A stretch of 64,000 bases of DNA from Arcanobacterium canis (GTDB lineage Bacteria; Actinomycetota; Actinomycetes; Actinomycetales; Actinomycetaceae), in contig NZ_CP121208.1 of the NCBI RefSeq assembly GCF_029625435.1, positions 248,001 to 312,000 on the forward strand. Direction: 5' to 3'. The translations under genes were made by a program, and so were the position numbers. The notes below the pieces were generated by a model, which did no database searches, was not told the origin of the DNA, and saw nothing but the letters and a program-made list of their open reading frames with translations. Every line of letters starts with the position of its first letter. Within the stretch, counting starts at the first letter, position 1. Positions 1 to 9,592 of the stretch are shown piece by piece.

Positions 1-536
1 TTGCCCGCGAGCGCGGCTCGCTCGGTGCTCATCGCGGTCCGGTGGTGTCCTTGCGTAAATGGTGGATCGCGCTCATCGCAGTCGTGGTTGTGATGCCGTT
101 GCTTGGTGCTGCCGTGGGACACTTTTATTCCACGTATGAATCATCTCCGATTTCGTCTGTGGCGAGTGGCAAACCCAGCCAAGCCCCGACGGCGTCGGTT
201 GCTCCGTCGGCGTCGGCTGCGGCCGCGAAAGCGACCCCAACACCCATCGAATCTCAGTCTGCCCAGGTGAGGGACAAAACGATCTCGATCATGTTGCTCA
301 ATGGTAAGGGTGTGAAAGGGTATGCGGCTGAGCAGGGCAAAGTGCTGAAGGCTGAGGGATACACCAATATTGAGGTTGGAAACTATTCCAAGGGCGCGCC
401 TGCGCAAACGACCGTCTACTATCGTGATTCGTCTGTGAAAGCCGCTGCGGAACATGTGGCGCAGAAACTTGGCGGAACAGCAGTAGAGTCTGCGTCAGCT
501 GTAGGGGCCGGCCAAATTGTGGCTGTGTTGCGCTAG
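1..536 (+). CDS. LytR_C-domain membrane-anchored protein (5' end probably outside window)
   Basis: The protein has one transmembrane segment (WWIALIAVVVVMPLLGAAVG), a Ser/Ala/Pro-rich linker, and a C-terminal domain of about 90 residues (ISIMLLNGKGVKGYAAEQGK onward) typical of the LytR_C fold found at the end of cell-wall LCP proteins and in stand-alone actinobacterial envelope proteins. The frame stays open back to base 3, so the true start may lie upstream. The GTG codons at 42 and 45 are possible starts but have no convincing ribosome binding site. It lies just upstream of groEL, separated by a strong terminator, so it is transcribed independently. The function is unknown; an envelope role is inferred from its topology. 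Confidence 0.75.
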   Translation, partial: ARERGSLGAHRGPVVSLRKWWIALIAVVVVMPLLGAAVGHFYSTYESSPISSVASGKPSQAPTASVAPSASAAAAKATPTPIESQSAQVRDKTISIMLLNGKGVKGYAAEQGKVLKAEGYTNIEVGNYSKGAPAQTTVYYRDSSVKAAAEHVAQKLGGTAVESASAVGAGQIVAVLR

Positions 537-549
537 AAGATAAACGACA

Positions 550-590
550 GTGAGGGTGCCAGGGGTGGCACCCTCACTTTTGTTTGGTTT
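550..590 (+). terminator. Rho-independent terminator after the LytR_C gene
   Basis: A perfect 12-bp stem, GTGAGGGTGCCA (550-561) with TGGCACCCTCAC (566-577), has a GGGG loop and is followed by a T-rich stretch from 578. It insulates groEL from the upstream gene. Confidence 0.9.
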
Positions 591-676
591 CAGTCAGTTT
601 ATTGAGCGCGTGAACAACTTTGGTGTGAGGTGCGTATCGCTCGCGGTGAAATAGGGAGAAATAGCCGCACAATTCG

Positions 677-703
677 TTTGCACTCATAGGGCGCGAGTGC
701 CAA
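677..703. promoter_or_regulatory. CIRCE operator, copy 1 (HrcA site)
   Basis: TTTGCACTC, nine bases, then GAGTGCCAA. This differs from the CIRCE consensus (TTAGCACTC-N9-GAGTGCTAA) at two positions. It overlaps a possible promoter (TTGCAC at 678-683, CAAAAT at 701-706, 17-bp spacing), where a bound HrcA repressor would block transcription. Confidence 0.88.
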
Positions 704-711
704 AATTGGTA

Positions 712-738
712 CTGGCACTCGAAGTCAACGAGTGATAA
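712..738. promoter_or_regulatory. CIRCE operator, copy 2 (HrcA site)
   Basis: CTGGCACTC, nine bases, then GAGTGATAA, with three mismatches to the consensus. It starts 35 bp after copy 1 and 106 bp before the groEL start codon. Together the two copies form the tandem HrcA operator common upstream of actinobacterial groEL genes. Confidence 0.85.
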
Positions 739-2466
<1,728 letters not shown>

Positions 2467-2537
2467 TCGCATCAGACAGCGTCATGAATTGAGGTCATGA
2501 GTGCGGGGGAGACTCTGGAAGTGATCTCATTTCATCA

Positions 2538-2577
2538 ATGGTGAGGGCAGCGGATGGAAATCCGCTGCCCTCACCAT
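2538..2577. terminator. Strong hairpin between convergent groEL and the HD gene
   Basis: A perfect 18-bp stem (2538-2555 with 2560-2577) is closed by a GGAA tetraloop. No T-run follows on the plus strand, but its position between convergent genes suggests a bidirectional terminator or 3'-end stabiliser. Confidence 0.75.
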
Positions 2578-2633
2578 TATGTCTCAATGAGTGTCCTCAG
2601 AACTCTTTGTCGGCGTTCAGAGCAAACCCCGCT

Positions 2634-3866
2634 TTAAAAATTATCCTCGATCGATTCGACCTTCTCGATTGTCGAGGTAGGACGCGGCTGCGTTTTATCC
2701 TTCGTTACTTCAGCATGTCGGGCTTCTTCTGCGCTGCGACGTTTCGATGCGATGATATCGAGAGTGTTGCGGGCGATCTTCTCACGTTTAGCAGTTTCGG
2801 CTTCCGGCCCCGACAAGACCGTAGGTTGGGTTCCTGGCTCGAAAGAATCGTCTGGATCTTCGAGTGTCGAACGAAACTCTTCAGCAGTCAAGCGCCTGAA
2901 CAGAACTGCCTCAGGGGTCTCGTCGGCGCCGTCGTCAGTGTCGAAATGCTCATCATATTCAGGCTCGGACTGAGCTAATAATTGCGCAGTCAGTGCATCG
3001 CTGACCTCGTCCTGGATGCTCGGTGCAGGTGCTGATGATGCCTCGGTGGCACATGCGCTGGCCTTGTTGGTGTCCTCGGGTGCGGCGACGACAGAAAATT
3101 GTGCAGTATCGATGACTGTTGATTCGTTTGCTTCGATCAATGCCTTGATACGCTCCAGTTCGGCGGTAGCATTCTGACGCGCATTGAGCTCCCAACCAGC
3201 GGCGAGCGGAGAGATGAAGAGCCGCTTACGAGCAAGTAAACGCGTCAAGATCCGCGAGCGTGCGCGGTAATACGATACGTCGTCCACGGCGGCGTATTCC
3301 TCGCGGGTCAGGGCGTTGTACCTTTTATAGCGCTTGGGATCAGATGCCAGAATGCCCAAGTGGGCGTCTCGGAGAGCAATTTGGTCAGAATCAATCGCAT
3401 CAAATGTTTGGGTTTCTCCTGGCTGTTGAGAAAACGACGAATGGCGATGGTGCAGTGATGTGATCAGCGTGGCAATGGATTCACGAGCCGATTGCGGGAT
3501 ACCGAGTAGCGCGAGATCTTCGCGAGCGACGGCTGCACTGGCAAGCTCATCCTCGCCGCCGTTGTGGGTGTACACCGCGTGATCATCCACAGAAAAAACG
3601 ACTCCGTGATACCACGTCGCAAGGCAGATGTAATCAGGATCTCGAGTTTCGGGTGCGAGGGTATCGATGCGCGTGAGCATATCCATCACATGCGCCATGT
3701 TATGGACTTTGCGATCAGGGGTTGACCAAATGTCAATCAGCGCACGGCACGCGTGAGTGAGCTTTTCTGCACTAACAACAGCGCCGACATTCGTTGCACT
3801 ACGCACGAAGGAGCGGATCACCCAATCGGGAACCGACGCATGTGCGGCTTTTTCGTTTTCGAGCAC
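2634..3866 (-). CDS. HD-superfamily metal-dependent phosphohydrolase-like protein with long tail
   Basis: The first ~210 residues resemble the COG4339 group of predicted HD-type phosphohydrolases. Visible motifs are the conserved VHNMAHVMDMLTRID, a WYHGVVF box, and LITSLHHRHSS before DAHLGIL, with His/Asp residues suited to binding metal. The remaining ~200 residues are acidic and low in complexity, with no recognisable domain; the usual family members end near residue 210. The GTG start at 3866 is supported by a minus-strand -10 box (TAGACT, 3873-3878) six bases upstream, which implies a leaderless mRNA. The substrate is unknown. Confidence 0.7.
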   Translation of the reverse strand: MLENEKAAHASVPDWVIRSFVRSATNVGAVVSAEKLTHACRALIDIWSTPDRKVHNMAHVMDMLTRIDTLAPETRDPDYICLATWYHGVVFSVDDHAVYTHNGGEDELASAAVAREDLALLGIPQSARESIATLITSLHHRHSSFSQQPGETQTFDAIDSDQIALRDAHLGILASDPKRYKRYNALTREEYAAVDDVSYYRARSRILTRLLARKRLFISPLAAGWELNARQNATAELERIKALIEANESTVIDTAQFSVVAAPEDTNKASACATEASSAPAPSIQDEVSDALTAQLLAQSEPEYDEHFDTDDGADETPEAVLFRRLTAEEFRSTLEDPDDSFEPGTQPTVLSGPEAETAKREKIARNTLDIIASKRRSAEEARHAEVTKDKTQPRPTSTIEKVESIEDNF

Positions 3867-3872
3867 CCCTGC

Positions 3873-3878
3873 AGTCTA
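3873..3878 (-). promoter_or_regulatory. Leaderless -10 box of the HD gene
   Basis: TAGACT on the minus strand lies six bases before the GTG start codon and there is no ribosome binding site between them. Confidence 0.55.
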
Positions 3879-3986
3879 GCGGGTGATCTGTGAGCTGGCG
3901 AAGTGGGGTTCAGCTTTTTGTGGTGTGAAAATCACTGTGATGTCACTTCTCAGATACCGACTAAGCCACAACTGGCTGACCTAATG

Positions 3987-3999
3987 CTCTAAATTAGAG
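3987..3999. promoter_or_regulatory. Palindrome overlapping the SDR gene promoter
   Basis: CTCTAA-A-TTAGAG is a perfect inverted repeat containing the likely -10 box TAAATT (3990-3995), which lies six bases before the GTG start at 4002. It could be a leaderless promoter with an embedded operator, or the symmetry could be chance. Confidence 0.4.
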
Positions 4000-4001
4000 A
4001 G

Positions 4002-4778
4002 GTGGATACTTTTCGTAAAGGATGTGCTCTCATTACCGGTGGCACCTCGGGCTTAGGCTGTGAGTTCGCTCGCCAGCTTGCGCGACGTGGTTTCGATATC
4101 GTCCTGGTTGCTCGCGATGAGGCGCGTCTTGAGCGCACTCGAACGGAGATCGAAGCCCTCGGCGTCGGCGTCGAGACTCTCAGTGCCGATTTATCAACCT
4201 CCGACGGCGTTGAAACGGTTAGTGAGCGTTTGAAAGCTGATCCACCAGTCACTTTCTTCGTCAACAACGCAGGCGCGGGCCTCTACGCCAAACTTGCGCA
4301 AGCCGATTACTCCCAGTTTTTAGTAGGAGCCCAGCTGATGGCCCTCGCGCCGATGCAACTTGGTGGCGTGGCTGCGTCGGTGATGAAAGAGCGCGGCTCT
4401 GGTGTCATCGTGAATACGGTATCCATGGCCGCTGTCGCTCCCATGGGCTCGTATTCGACGGTCAAGGGCGCATTCAAAATCTGGTCAGACTCCCTGGCTA
4501 TTGAACTTTCCGGCACCGCAGTTCACGTTGTGACATTCATGCCTGGCTGGGTTCACACGGAGTTCCACGCGCGCACGGGGGTGTCAAATTCCTCGATCCC
4601 GTCGTTTTTGTGGATGCAGGCCCCCGACGTCGTTGCCGCAGCGCTCTGTGACGTTGACGCCGGTCGCTCCCTGTCCATCCCATCCAAACGTTACAAAGTC
4701 CTCGCCTTCCTCGCACAGCACGCCCCACGCTCGCTCGTTGCCAAGGTTGTGCGCAAACTGAATAAGGGGCGTCGATGA
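4002..4778 (+). CDS. Short-chain dehydrogenase/reductase
   Basis: A classical SDR oxidoreductase of 258 aa. It has the NAD(P)-binding TGGTSGLG motif at residues 12-19, the structural NNAG near residue 90, and the catalytic Ser...YxxxK (Y in SYSTVKGA). An Arg in the second strand (VARDEARL) suggests NADP preference, as an inference. Its closest relatives are the actinobacterial SDRs of fatty acid or lipid metabolism. The 4-bp stop/start overlap with the acyltransferase downstream supports a shared role in lipid synthesis or remodelling. The GTG start has a possible leaderless promoter. Confidence 0.88.
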   Translation: MDTFRKGCALITGGTSGLGCEFARQLARRGFDIVLVARDEARLERTRTEIEALGVGVETLSADLSTSDGVETVSERLKADPPVTFFVNNAGAGLYAKLAQADYSQFLVGAQLMALAPMQLGGVAASVMKERGSGVIVNTVSMAAVAPMGSYSTVKGAFKIWSDSLAIELSGTAVHVVTFMPGWVHTEFHARTGVSNSSIPSFLWMQAPDVVAAALCDVDAGRSLSIPSKRYKVLAFLAQHAPRSLVAKVVRKLNKGRR

Positions 4779-5521
4779 GCGAAAATCAACGCAGGAAACT
4801 CCATCCTCTCGACAGCTATCATTCTGGCGCGAAACGCAACCAGCGCAAGATCGTGCGCAAACTCGTGACGCGTCCGGTCATCAACACATTGTTGAATGCC
4901 ACGGTGTGGGGAGCGGAAAATGTTGAGGGCCTTGAGGGCGCCTACATTTGTGTGGGTAACCATTCCTCGCATCTGGATGCTCCGATGGTTTTTTCCCTGC
5001 TTCCAGAGTTCATGGCTGAGCGTCTGGCGACAGGAGCAGCGGCTGATTATTTCTATCGTCGCAAGGGCATTTCAAAACTCACCTCGATGTTTTTCAATAC
5101 CTATCCAATTGAGCGCAAAGGAAAATATCACGGGCCGAATGCTGGGCGTGCTGCCGGAATGACGGGGCGACTTCTGCGCGACGGCGTCCCGATCTTGATC
5201 TTCCCTGAAGGGACACGATCGCGCGATGGCCAGATGGGGAAGTTCAAGCCGGGAGCGGCAGCGCTGGCCATCAAAACTCATGTTCCGATTGTTCCGTTGG
5301 GGCTTGCCGGTGGACATGATGCGATGCCGGTTGGTCGATTCTTGCCAAAGCTGGGACGCCCGCCCGTGAGCATGTATATCGGAAAGCCGATGTGGGCGCT
5401 GCCAGACGAAGAACCAGAGCAGTTCATGGAGCGCGTCCAAGCGCATATCGAGTCGATGCTTGTCAGCCGTTCAGCGAATCCCGAAATGTTGGGTGAAGCC
5501 GACGGCGATGAGCTTGCGTGA
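4775..5521 (+). CDS. 1-acylglycerol-3-phosphate O-acyltransferase-family protein
   Basis: A PlsC-like acyltransferase of 248 aa, expected to transfer an acyl chain to lysophosphatidate or a related glycerolipid at the inner membrane face. The catalytic NHSSHLD box (H63, D68) and the substrate-binding FPEGTRSRDG box (from residue 143) are both intact. It is translationally coupled to the SDR gene through the ATGA overlap (4775-4778). The C-terminal ~25 residues are variable. Confidence 0.88.
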   Translation: MSENQRRKLHPLDSYHSGAKRNQRKIVRKLVTRPVINTLLNATVWGAENVEGLEGAYICVGNHSSHLDAPMVFSLLPEFMAERLATGAAADYFYRRKGISKLTSMFFNTYPIERKGKYHGPNAGRAAGMTGRLLRDGVPILIFPEGTRSRDGQMGKFKPGAAALAIKTHVPIVPLGLAGGHDAMPVGRFLPKLGRPPVSMYIGKPMWALPDEEPEQFMERVQAHIESMLVSRSANPEMLGEADGDELA

Positions 5522-5537
5522 TCACAAACTCATCGCC
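5504..5537. terminator. Possible hairpin between convergent acyltransferase and sensor kinase genes
   Basis: GGCGATGAG (5504-5512) pairs with CTCATCGCC (5529-5537), and the loop contains the smaller palindrome GTGATCAC. The stem includes the acyltransferase stop codon. There is no clear T-run, so the terminator role is uncertain. Confidence 0.4.
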
Positions 5538-5562
5538 GGGGGGAGAGAGCGCGATGCGCTCA

Positions 5563-7125
5563 TTACTTGCGCGAAGTGAATGCCTTCGTGAGCTTTGGTG
5601 CAGTGTAGGCAGCGGTATGTTGGTGTGACTTCTCAGGCGCACTCGGTTTTTCCATGAGCCGGGGGAACGTCAAACGAATGGTCAATCCACCGCCGGGAGT
5701 TTCCGCCACTTCAGCGCTTCCAGAGTGGGCTTGCATGATCGCTGAGACAATAGCCAGACCAAGTCCCGATCCTCCCGATTCGCGTGAACGCGACGTATCC
5801 GTGCGGAAGAATCGTTCAAAAACTCGAGATCGGTCTTTCTCCTTGATACCTGGCCCATGATCGCGCACCTCAACAATCGCGGAATCTGGGCGTTCGTTTG
5901 AGCGTCCGACGGCCACCTCCACTGCCGTGCCCGACGGCGTGTGGGAGCGGACATTCGACAACAGATTCGAAATCACCTGCGTGATTTTCTCTTCATTGCC
6001 GATGATCATCACCGATTGAGGATCCTCGCCATCCAGATCGGTGACTTCGATGGGGTAATCAGGGGCGCGCACTTCGAAATCCGACACTGCATTCAGCGCA
6101 ACTGAGGCGAGATCGACGTCGGAATAGTTGAGCTTGCGTCCTTCGTCCAGACGCGCGAGCTGCAACAGATCTTCGACGAGGTGACTCATCCGTGTCGATT
6201 CAGATTCGACTCGTGCCATGACATGCGGAACTTGATCTGCTGGAACGCCACCCAATCGGTAGAGCTGCGCGTAACCGTTGACGGATGCCAGAGGGGTGCG
6301 CAGCTCATGGGATGCATCCGAAACGAACTGCTTCATCTTGCGCTCGGAGGCTTCCTTCGATTCGAACGACTCCTGAATCTGCGACAGCATGACGTTGATA
6401 GATCGTCCGAGCATACCAACTTCGGAACCTGACGGGTCCGACGGCACACGGCGGGAGAGATTACCAGAAGCGACATCGCGTGTGGCCACTTCGATCGCAT
6501 GCAAACTTCGAAGCTGTCGTCGAATCATGAAAAACGACACGGCCCCGCCAAGTACGCCAAGGCCCAGCTCGAAAGCCACGAGTTTCTGAATCAGGTTCGC
6601 CACCGCCGCATCGACGCTGATCGTAGGCAGACCAATAACAACCGAGCCAATGGGCTGATTCGTTTGTGGTGCCACCATTTGCAACGTGATGATTCGCCAC
6701 TGAGAACTCTTCGTACCAGCAACGGTGATGGGCTCCTGCGTGAGCTGTGTCGCCAAGGTTGCCGGGTGGGCAGGCTCACCGACGGTGCGTCGCACAGATT
6801 CTCCAACCACAGTGAACGGCTTGAAATTCTGATAGGCGACGTAAACGAAGTATTCCGACGGAAGGATCTGCGTGTAGGCGGAGGTGGAAATTTCTTTGCG
6901 TGAACCGTTGGCCATGCGATCAAGAGTTTGTGCAGCAATTTCGGTACCGGAGGTCATCAGCTCGGTGTCAATTTTCCACGTTAAGTGAGTGCGCAACGTC
7001 TGTGCGCCGATAAACGAGATCAACACGAACACGACAACCAGTAGTGACATGAAGGTAACGCCGAGCTTAAAAGAAAGCGTGCGATACCAGCGTGGCCGAT
7101 CGTGTGGGTTCATTGCGGGACTCAC
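5563..7125 (-). CDS. Two-component sensor histidine kinase (PhoR/TrcS-like)
   Basis: A membrane sensor of 520 aa: TM1 near residues 24-44, an extracytoplasmic domain of ~130 residues, TM2, a HAMP linker, a HisKA domain with the phospho-accepting His near residue 273 (SHELRTPLASV), and a HATPase_c domain with N-box (NLLSNVRSHTP), G1 (DHGPGIK) and G2 (GGSGLGLAIV). All key residues are present. It follows its response regulator with a 4-bp overlap, so the two form one operon. The stimulus is unknown. The C-terminal ~35 residues are an unusual basic tail. Confidence 0.93.
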   Translation of the reverse strand: MSPAMNPHDRPRWYRTLSFKLGVTFMSLLVVVFVLISFIGAQTLRTHLTWKIDTELMTSGTEIAAQTLDRMANGSRKEISTSAYTQILPSEYFVYVAYQNFKPFTVVGESVRRTVGEPAHPATLATQLTQEPITVAGTKSSQWRIITLQMVAPQTNQPIGSVVIGLPTISVDAAVANLIQKLVAFELGLGVLGGAVSFFMIRRQLRSLHAIEVATRDVASGNLSRRVPSDPSGSEVGMLGRSINVMLSQIQESFESKEASERKMKQFVSDASHELRTPLASVNGYAQLYRLGGVPADQVPHVMARVESESTRMSHLVEDLLQLARLDEGRKLNYSDVDLASVALNAVSDFEVRAPDYPIEVTDLDGEDPQSVMIIGNEEKITQVISNLLSNVRSHTPSGTAVEVAVGRSNERPDSAIVEVRDHGPGIKEKDRSRVFERFFRTDTSRSRESGGSGLGLAIVSAIMQAHSGSAEVAETPGGGLTIRLTFPRLMEKPSAPEKSHQHTAAYTAPKLTKAFTSRK

Positions 7126-7865
7126 TTTGAGGTGCGCAGCACGTAGCCAATGCCGCGCTTGGTGTGGATCAGAGGTACGAAGGTTTCTGCTTCCTGCGGA
7201 TCCGTAATGCCGAGAGCTTCAGGCGAATCGAGCTTGCGACGCAAATAAGAAATATATGATTCGACGATCGAGGCTTCTCCCACCCAGTTGTAATCCCACA
7301 CGTGATCAAGGATCTGCATCTTTGACACCACACGCTCGGAGTTCACCATGAGGTAACGCAGGAGCTTGAATTCAGTGGGAGAGAGGTCGATCTCGCGGCC
7401 AGCGCGCGTGACTTCGTAGGTGTCTTCGTTCAAGACAATATCCGCGTACGTGATGATAGCGGTTTGTGGAGTGGTTGCGGTGGTGCGACGAAGAACGGTG
7501 CGAATACGTGCCACGACTTCTTCGAGTGAGAACGGTTTGGTGATGTAATCGTCTCCACCGACTGATAGGCCTTGGAGCTTGTCTTGGAGATCGTCTTTCG
7601 CTGTCAGGAACACAACCGGTAGCGTTGTACGGTGTTCGCGCAGGTGGCGAAGCACTTCGAATCCATCCATGTCGGGGAGCATGACGTCGAGTACGACGAT
7701 GTCAGGATTGAACGCAAGTTGTTGTTTGAGTGCTTCGGCGCCGTCGCCAGCGGCAGCGACTTCGAAGCCTGCAAAACGTAGAGAGGCGGAAAGGAGTTCA
7801 CGGATGGTTGGCTCATCATCGACTACGAGGATGCGAGCTTCCGGTTCAGAATACTGGGCTGTCAT
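7122..7865 (-). CDS. OmpR-family response regulator (PhoP-like)
   Basis: A receiver domain (acidic pair D16/D17, phospho-acceptor D60 in VVLDVMLPDMDGF, conserved Lys in ITKPFSLEEVVARIR) is followed by a winged-helix DNA-binding domain (LSPTEFKLLRYL, VESYISYLRRKLD, GIGYVLR). The sequence is close in pattern to mycobacterial PhoP, as judged by eye. It is the first gene of a kinase-regulator operon. The upstream minus-strand sequence TAAGAAT ends about six bases before the ATG, so the mRNA may be leaderless. Its regulon cannot be read from the sequence. Confidence 0.93.
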   Translation of the reverse strand: MTAQYSEPEARILVVDDEPTIRELLSASLRFAGFEVAAAGDGAEALKQQLAFNPDIVVLDVMLPDMDGFEVLRHLREHRTTLPVVFLTAKDDLQDKLQGLSVGGDDYITKPFSLEEVVARIRTVLRRTTATTPQTAIITYADIVLNEDTYEVTRAGREIDLSPTEFKLLRYLMVNSERVVSKMQILDHVWDYNWVGEASIVESYISYLRRKLDSPEALGITDPQEAETFVPLIHTKRGIGYVLRTSK

Positions 7866-8002
7866 GCCACTATTCTTACCATCCTCTCTGGAAGTGCGCT
7901 GGAAGTTTTCTGAACGTCAGACGTGTTTTCTCGCCGACGTCGGCGGCGCGTTGCCAATTTGCGTGTGCTTTGCCGAGCGAGCAGACCAGCACCAAATGCG
8001 AG

Positions 8003-8036
8003 CGAAGAAAAATGCGGAGCCGGTGAGGCTCCGCAT
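8003..8036 (-). terminator. Terminator after the NYN-domain gene
   Basis: A 10-bp stem, ATGCGGAGCC (8012-8021) with GGCTCCGCAT (8027-8036), is followed on the minus strand by a T5 run (AAAAA at 8007-8011 on the plus strand). Confidence 0.85.
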
Positions 8037-8043
8037 GTGGAGA

Positions 8044-8607
8044 TTAAATAAATTCCAGAGGATCGAAATCTTCGACATCCATCACATGGATGCGTGATAG
8101 TGGTTGGTTGAAAGCGTGAACGTCGTATTCGAGATCGATAATTGTCAACCCTTGATCTTGAAGAGATGCGAGTGATGTGGAAAGAAATTCGCGGAAGCAT
8201 AAAATAGCCACACGATGCCCAGCGTCCAGTAGCTCTTCGATCTGAGGAAGATAATCCACGTCATGCGAACCGAGCACGATGTCAGTGCCGGGCTTCGTCT
8301 TCGCGATAGCTTCAAGAGTGCGCTGAATTCCTCGATCAACAACCTTGACATCGGGATCTTCGGAGGTCAGAAGCAGCGGACGCCACCCAATTGCCATGAG
8401 TGCCTGAACGAACGACGTCGCGATCTTTTGTGTGGCGTTCAAGAAGAACAAACCGGAGATGGAATCGTCGTCTGACGGCTGATCCTGCCAAGGATCGAAG
8501 TCAAGTACGCGATCCCAGCGCGGACGCTCCTCTCCGCGTGGAGCACGCCCAAGAATGTTTATGCCCAACGTGGCATCAAGGTTTTCGCCGTCAATAAGAA
8601 AGTACAT
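8044..8607 (-). CDS. NYN-domain (PIN-like) putative ribonuclease
   Basis: A 187-aa protein with the N-terminal FLIDGEN motif (D6, N9) and a later acidic cluster (IVLGSHDVDYLPQIEELLDAGH) characteristic of NYN/LabA-like PIN-fold nucleases, which cut RNA using clustered Asp residues. The C-terminal part looks like an additional alpha/beta segment. The gene is monocistronic: it has a leaderless promoter (TAGAAT at 8614-8619, six bases before the ATG) and its own terminator. The cellular target is unknown. Confidence 0.75.
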   Translation of the reverse strand: MYFLIDGENLDATLGINILGRAPRGEERPRWDRVLDFDPWQDQPSDDDSISGLFFLNATQKIATSFVQALMAIGWRPLLLTSEDPDVKVVDRGIQRTLEAIAKTKPGTDIVLGSHDVDYLPQIEELLDAGHRVAILCFREFLSTSLASLQDQGLTIIDLEYDVHAFNQPLSRIHVMDVEDFDPLEFI

Positions 8608-8613
8608 AGTGCA

Positions 8614-8619
8614 ATTCTA
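8614..8619 (-). promoter_or_regulatory. Leaderless -10 box of the NYN gene
   Basis: TAGAAT on the minus strand is separated by exactly six bases from the ATG at 8607, with no ribosome binding site. Confidence 0.6.
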
Positions 8620-8624
8620 AACCG

Positions 8625-8658
8625 AATGCGGGCGGGAGATTGCCCTCCCGCCCGCATT
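8625..8658 (-). terminator. Terminator after pspA
   Basis: A 14-bp stem, AATGCGGGCGGGAG (8625-8638) with CTCCCGCCCGCATT (8645-8658), and a 6-base loop. On the minus strand it lies downstream of the pspA stop codon and is followed by a moderately T-rich stretch. Confidence 0.75.
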
Positions 8659-8733
8659 GGCGAATGTTGTGTTGTCTCAATTCGACGTTGGCGCTGTCAG
8701 AAGTGTGGGATCATCCCACCTTCATGTGTCTGA

Positions 8734-9489
8734 TCAGTAGGATGTGAAGTCCTTGCCTTCAATCTGCATGACGGGTTCACCGGCCTGAAGTGCTGCCAAG
8801 CGAGCCTCCACTTCCGTCATATCCTTGCCTGACTCCAGCTCAGCGAACTGAGCATCCAGAGAAGACTGCGCAACTTCGGCCTTGCCCAGTGCCAGTGCTT
8901 CTTCGCGGCGAACTTTCTCCTCGAAACGTCCAAGCTCAGAGGTCGGATCGAGAACGTTGATCGACGCGATCGCATCCTGAACCTTGTTCTGAGCGGCCGC
9001 AGTCCTTGAGCGAGCTACCAGCTGATCACGCTTTGCCTTGAGCTCCTCAAGCTTAGAGCGCATCATGTTCAAGCCATCTTTGAGCTTCGCAACGACTTCC
9101 TCTTGTGAAGCGAGTACAGGTTCTGCGGACTTTGCTTCACTTTCGGACTGGATCTGCTTCTCAATAGCGATCTTCGCCAGATTTTCGAACTTCGCGGCGC
9201 CGTCTTCGTTGCCAGCTTCGCGCAGTTGCTTTGCCTTCGCGACCGCGGCTGCTGCCTTCTGGCCCCATTCGCGTGCGGACTCGACATCTTCTTTGTAGTC
9301 GGACTGTGCAAGGCGCAGATTGCCCACGGTAACGGCGACCGCATCCTCAGCCTCAGCGATGGAGTTGGTGTAATCGCGAACCATCTGATCGAGCATCTTT
9401 TGTGGATCTTCTGCGCGATCAAGGAGCGCGTTTACGTTTGCTTTCGCCAACTGGGCGATACGGCCCAGGATCGACTGCTTTTCTGCCAT
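8734..9489 (-). CDS. pspA: PspA/IM30-family envelope stress protein
   Basis: A 251-aa, almost wholly alpha-helical coiled-coil protein of the PspA/IM30/Vipp1 (ESCRT-III-like) family. These proteins bind and remodel the cytoplasmic membrane under stress. The start at 9489 gives MAEKQSILGRIAQLAKANVN, the conserved amphipathic N-terminus, preceded by GAAAGG; a longer frame exists upstream but lacks family similarity. It is the second gene of a minus-strand operon after the TPM-domain protein. The pairing suggests joint action at the membrane. Confidence 0.92.
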   Translation of the reverse strand: MAEKQSILGRIAQLAKANVNALLDRAEDPQKMLDQMVRDYTNSIAEAEDAVAVTVGNLRLAQSDYKEDVESAREWGQKAAAAVAKAKQLREAGNEDGAAKFENLAKIAIEKQIQSESEAKSAEPVLASQEEVVAKLKDGLNMMRSKLEELKAKRDQLVARSRTAAAQNKVQDAIASINVLDPTSELGRFEEKVRREEALALGKAEVAQSSLDAQFAELESGKDMTEVEARLAALQAGEPVMQIEGKDFTSY

Positions 9490-9592
9490 GGTTAGCCTTT
9501 CGTTGGATATCGGCTGTTTCGTCAAGAAACGTCCGATCCCTATTTTATCGGGGTTTCGTTGCGCGTGACTGTTTATTGCGCTCAGCGTGAGA

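Noticed and set aside
7932-7945. CGCCGACGTCGGCG palindrome as a regulatory or uptake motif
   Set aside because: GACGTCGG and GCCGACGCCGGC-like strings recur throughout coding DNA and reflect Ala/Asp/Val codon use; there is no positional pattern beyond this copy.
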